DNA from: Acidobacteriota bacterium
GTDB lineage: Bacteria; Acidobacteriota; Terriglobia; Terriglobales; Acidobacteriaceae
DNA: 35,468 bases
Assembly (NCBI GenBank): GCA_023410055.1
Contig: JAEYQK010000028.1
Span: 1 to 35,468 of the forward strand
Direction: 5' to 3'
The position numbers and the translations under genes are program-made. How positions within the stretch are numbered: the first letter of the stretch is position 1; every line of letters begins with the position of its first letter. The notes below the pieces were generated by a model, which saw only the letters and a program-made list of their open reading frames with translations, made no database searches and had not been told where the DNA came from. Shown piece after piece: positions 31,127-35,468 of the stretch.

Positions 31127-32448
31127 GCTGTCGGCCCGTCCATCTGTGTATCGGATAAGACGCAAGTATCCATCCGCCAGACAAAGGGTTCCTCGTTTTT
31201 ATGAGTGTTCGTGCACCGGAATTCGGTCATGCATTCCTGAAACTTCTCGCAGACCTGCCGGGCCGAGATGGGCCAGCCCCAACGTTCGTAGTTTACGGTG
31301 CCCTCGTGTGGAGGCCGCGAATAGTCGTAGTGCGGCTGCGGCCGGAAGGATTCAACGTTCGAACGAATGAAGGCGCCAAGATCCAGTTGAGAACTGTAGC
31401 CGGCGATCATGAGGCTGCGATTCGCGATCTCGGTTGCGCTCAACCTGATTTTCACTTCGGTGCCGTTGAGTTCCCGAAACCGCCGGCACTCTAGTTTGTC
31501 GCTCAGATTTCTATGGTATAGCGGCATCTCCCAAACGGGCAGAGAGGTCATCTCTCCCGCGAGCGCGCCGATGAAGCTGCATGCATCGTGATCGGGATGA
31601 CCACCCTCATACGCGGGCACAAGGATCGCTGCAGGTCTGTAAAGGCAAATGGGCGTAAGAAGCGCCGCCAGAGCAAACGCTAATCGTTCGTGCAACTGCT
31701 GGTCGTCGAATGTTGCATCCGTGAATTCATCGAGAAAGTGGACGCGACGTATACCGAGTGCGTCAAGATTTCGGCGTGCTTCCTGCCTCCTGATCTCGCC
31801 GTAAGCCTGTCGTGAACCGTACTGCGCCCAGAAGTAGGAGTCCTTCGGTGCGCCGTCCGTCGCGAACACCACGACGGGATCACGCATGCGTTGTAACAGT
31901 GCGGCACAGCCACCTACCTCATCATCGGGATGAGCTACCAGCACCAGTGTGCGGCCCATTAGCGGTTCCATTTCGCGCCGGTACCGAGGTCGTTTCTTCT
32001 CGCGACGAAAGGAGCAGAGTTCTTCCGGTTCGAGAACATAAGTTCCGTAACTCCGAAACCAGCGCCACACGAAGCTGTATCCGGGATGCGGCACCACGAC
32101 AGCCACACGAACGCGGAAATCGGCGGAATCCGCAGCCACGGACCTGAAAGCGTCAACTCGGTGATTCCCGTCATGTACGTAATAAGTTCCGTGTCCGGTT
32201 TCGCTCACCACCAATGGCGACAATGCTCTGCTAAAGGCGATCTTGGTTCCGTAGTCCTCGACAGTTTGCAGATTCCTTGGGCTTGACGCCTGCTGAAGCC
32301 GGTTCAGCGGAACTTCACGAAATTCCACGTCGATTCTTCCATTCCAATTGCACGGTGCCTTTGCCCGCAACCATTCCAGGACACCTTGGTCGCTATAACG
32401 GATCTTGCGGGTCTCTTTAGCCAAACCAACAGCGGTAGCAGTCACATC
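31123..32448 (-). CDS. ParB-like domain fused to PIG-L (LmbE) deacetylase
   Basis: A fusion of about 441 residues. The N-terminal part (about 30-125) has a ParB/Srx-like look: FREVPLNRLQ, then PLVVSETGHGTYYVHDGNHRVDAFRSV, with Asp93, His96 and Arg97. The C-terminal part is a zinc-dependent PIG-L/LmbE de-N-acetylase: His173-Pro-Asp-Asp-Glu177 (AHPDDE) and EGGHPDHDA with His284 and His287, the expected metal ligands and catalytic acid. Such enzymes remove acetyl from N-acetylglucosamine-type sugars. The GTG at 32448 is preferred, with GGGAG seven bases before it; a TTG at 32529 is the alternative. Its stop overlaps the nhaA start by 4 nt. What the ParB-like part does is unknown. Confidence 0.75.
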   Translation of the reverse strand, partial: DVTATAVGLAKETRKIRYSDQGVLEWLRAKAPCNWNGRIDVEFREVPLNRLQQASSPRNLQTVEDYGTKIAFSRALSPLVVSETGHGTYYVHDGNHRVDAFRSVAADSADFRVRVAVVVPHPGYSFVWRWFRSYGTYVLEPEELCSFRREKKRPRYRREMEPLMGRTLVLVAHPDDEVGGCAALLQRMRDPVVVFATDGAPKDSYFWAQYGSRQAYGEIRRQEARRNLDALGIRRVHFLDEFTDATFDDQQLHERLAFALAALLTPICLYRPAAILVPAYEGGHPDHDACSFIGALAGEMTSLPVWEMPLYHRNLSDKLECRRFRELNGTEVKIRLSATEIANRSLMIAGYSSQLDLGAFIRSNVESFRPQPHYDYSRPPHEGTVNYERWGWPISARQVCEKFQECMTEFRCTNTHKNEEPFVWRMDTCVLSDTQMDGPTA

Positions 32449-32550
32449 AGTTCTCCCAGACACTTCGCCAGTGAATGTTGCGCCAAAAATAGGCGTTCCA
32501 ATTGCGCTTACATCAGAACGCAATTGCAAGCGGAGTCAAGTGAGAGAATC

Positions 32551-32805
32551 TCAGCAACGGTGAATGCAGATTGATTCGAGCCGCTCAGAACCAGGTGAGG
32601 CGATCTCGACTGTGCGGCGCAGGGTGATGTGATAGTCGAGCAGAATGGCAATGCTTGGAAACAGCAGGGCTGCGACAAGCAGAACCGCAAGAGGCGCAAA
32701 CTGCTTTGCCTGTGGCGCCGGCATCAGGTCGATCATGGGCGCGAGAAACACCACGGCAACCGCCACCATGGCGAGAAGCGCAGCGAAAGTGAAGCCCTTT
32801 CCCAT
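32551..32805 (-). CDS. Small membrane protein, function unknown
   Basis: An 84-residue frame with two likely membrane helices (about 6-28 and 36-58) separated by a short loop DLMPAPQAKQF, then a polar tail containing ERLESICIHRC. It begins at an ATG but has no convincing ribosome binding site. It lies about 100 nt upstream of the PIG-L fusion gene on the same strand. I recognise no family; hydrophobic pattern and position make it plausible but not certain. Confidence 0.45.
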   Translation of the reverse strand: MGKGFTFAALLAMVAVAVVFLAPMIDLMPAPQAKQFAPLAVLLVAALLFPSIAILLDYHITLRRTVEIASPGSERLESICIHRC

Positions 32806-33151
32806 AGCAAGATCATCGTGCGTGAGATTTGGGATTTCAAGCGAATTCGAGAGTAGATGTGGGGCTTGGTTGGAGCAGGTTTTCCCGCAAGGCGCTCACG
32901 ACGAAAGCGCATTTTGTTCTGAATTCGTAAATTTTCGAGCCTGCATGTTTCATATGCTCAAACAAGACGTATTTTGATAATAGGTCGCGGTCTGTTCGCG
33001 AAGAATGGCCGCGCCCTCGGTCTTTGAAACCACCGACAGTGACTGAGCCCTTTCATCACTCACTGACTGAACCTAAGTGCTTTAAATCATCAGTGATACG
33101 GACTAGGGGTGGGGGAGGGGGGGACCTCTACAAAACGGGCATGGGTCTTCC
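32806..33151. other. Gene-free stretch with repeat copy B
   Basis: About 345 nt between two minus-strand genes, without a plausible coding frame. It contains the second copy of the G-rich repeat (33073-33129) and, before it, an AT-richer part. I see no clear terminator with a T run for the gene ending at 33152 and no clear promoter for the small gene starting at 32805. Confidence 0.55.
33073..33129 (+). repeat. Dispersed G-rich repeat, copy B
   Basis: Same orientation and order of elements as the copy at 1170-1222: CTAAGTGCTTTAAATCATCA, then a GAC, then G4-T-G5-A-G7 and ACCTCT. The G runs (33106-33123) could form a four-tract G-quadruplex. It lies just beyond the 3' end of the VCBS/ASPIC gene. 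Confidence 0.6.
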
Positions 33152-34830
<1,679 letters not shown>

Positions 34831-34834
<4 letters not shown>

Positions 34835-35457
34835 GATAGAATCACCAGCCCATTTTTGATGGCGTAAACGACGAGCTCAGCCGTGTTGTGGATTCCGAGG
34901 CTGTCCATGATATTGGCGCGATGCACCGCCACGGTGTTGACGCTCAAGCCGAGATCCGCCGCGATTTCCTTGTTCGACTTGCCGCTCACAACCATGCGCA
35001 GGACTTCCAACTCGCGCTTGGACAGTCCGAGCGCCTTCTCGCCCTTCAGCGCCGACAAGGGCGCAACAGTGGGGTCGAGCACAGTGTCGCCTGCCGCGAC
35101 GCGCTTGATTGAGTCCGCCAGGTCGAGGTCGGCACTCTTCAGGATGTAGCCGTTTGCCCCAGCTTCGAGCGCGCGACGTACCCACGCGTCTTCCGAGTAC
35201 ATGCTCAGCATGAGAATGAAAGTTTCGGGGAACTGCTGCCGGATCGCCCGCGTCGCGTCCATGCCGTTCATGCCAGGCAGCGCACAGTCCATCACGACCA
35301 CAGCCGGCCGCAACGTGCTCGCTAGCTGTACGGCTTCGTCGCCGCTGCTTGCTTCACCAATCACGTCGATGGATGCATCGTCCTCAAGCATCATGCGAAA
35401 CCCGCGCCGTACAAGCGCATGATCGTCGACCAGCATGACTGTGATCTTCTTCGGCAT
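34831..35457 (-). CDS. NarL/FixJ-type response regulator
   Basis: A 208-residue two-component response regulator. The receiver domain (about 5-120) has the acidic pair Asp11-Asp12, the phosphoacceptor Asp57 in VVVMDCALPGMNG, the conserved Ser/Thr in MLSMYSE, and Lys107 in YILKSAD. The C-terminal LuxR-type helix-turn-helix (about 144-206) includes LSKRELEVLRMVVSGKSNKEIAADLGLSVNTVAVHRANI. The gene is complete, with its ATG 11 nt from the window edge; no kinase gene is visible. It overlaps the VCBS/ASPIC gene by 4 nt, which ties expression of that surface protein to this regulator's unit. Confidence 0.95.
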
Positions 35458-35468
35458 CAGTTCAATTG

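Overview
The window looks like a chromosomal segment of an Acidobacteriota bacterium (Terriglobia/Koribacter-like). This is an inference from gene style: moderate-to-high GC, an ASPIC/UnbV VCBS-repeat protein, a cluster of secreted polysaccharide enzymes, a membrane protein with a wHTH-like N-terminal domain of a type common in that phylum, and families of short hairpin repeats between genes. I see no rRNA or tRNA gene, insertion sequence, prophage or CRISPR array.

Layout. Positions 108-1397 hold one unknown secreted protein and a long gene-free stretch. A secreted CE1/Fes-type esterase (1398-2726) then faces a minus-strand catabolic operon (2811-6975: FadR-type regulator, two-subunit transketolase, beta-hydroxyacid dehydrogenase, SDR oxidoreductase). 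An MFS organic-acid/sugar-acid transporter lies just upstream of it (7273-8613). The five operon genes overlap one another by 4 to 19 nt. A membrane-anchored protein of the wHTH-like type (8737-10101) follows.

From 10289 to 20351 is a plus-strand polysaccharide-degradation block: an esterase-LamG fusion, two tandem GH3 beta-xylosidase/beta-glucosidase-like enzymes with PA14 insertions, and a Tat-exported GH2 enzyme. The esterase-LamG gene and the first GH3 gene share a 19-bp motif in their upstream regions, which suggests co-regulation. Together with the first esterase this suggests plant cell wall (xylan or similar) use, with the FadR operon handling an imported sugar or sugar acid. The substrate is not determined.

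From 20568 to 28739 the genes are mostly housekeeping: Rnk-like and RaiA/HPF-like proteins (minus strand, divergent from an NhaR-like LysR regulator), rpiB, glyA, a GNAT acetyltransferase, an aldo/keto reductase, a glycosyltransferase and a LolA-like secreted protein. Short hairpin repeats sit at several gene ends and in places supply the stop codon.

From 28896 to 35457 all genes are on the minus strand: a GH75-type chitosanase-like protein, NhaA, a ParB-like/PIG-L deacetylase fusion whose stop overlaps the nhaA start, a small membrane protein, a VCBS/ASPIC protein, and a NarL-type response regulator overlapping it by 4 nt. The strongest leads for something new are the ParB-like/PIG-L fusion coupled to nhaA, the split-transketolase operon with its own operator, the shared motif in the glycosidase block, and the repeat families that overlap gene ends.
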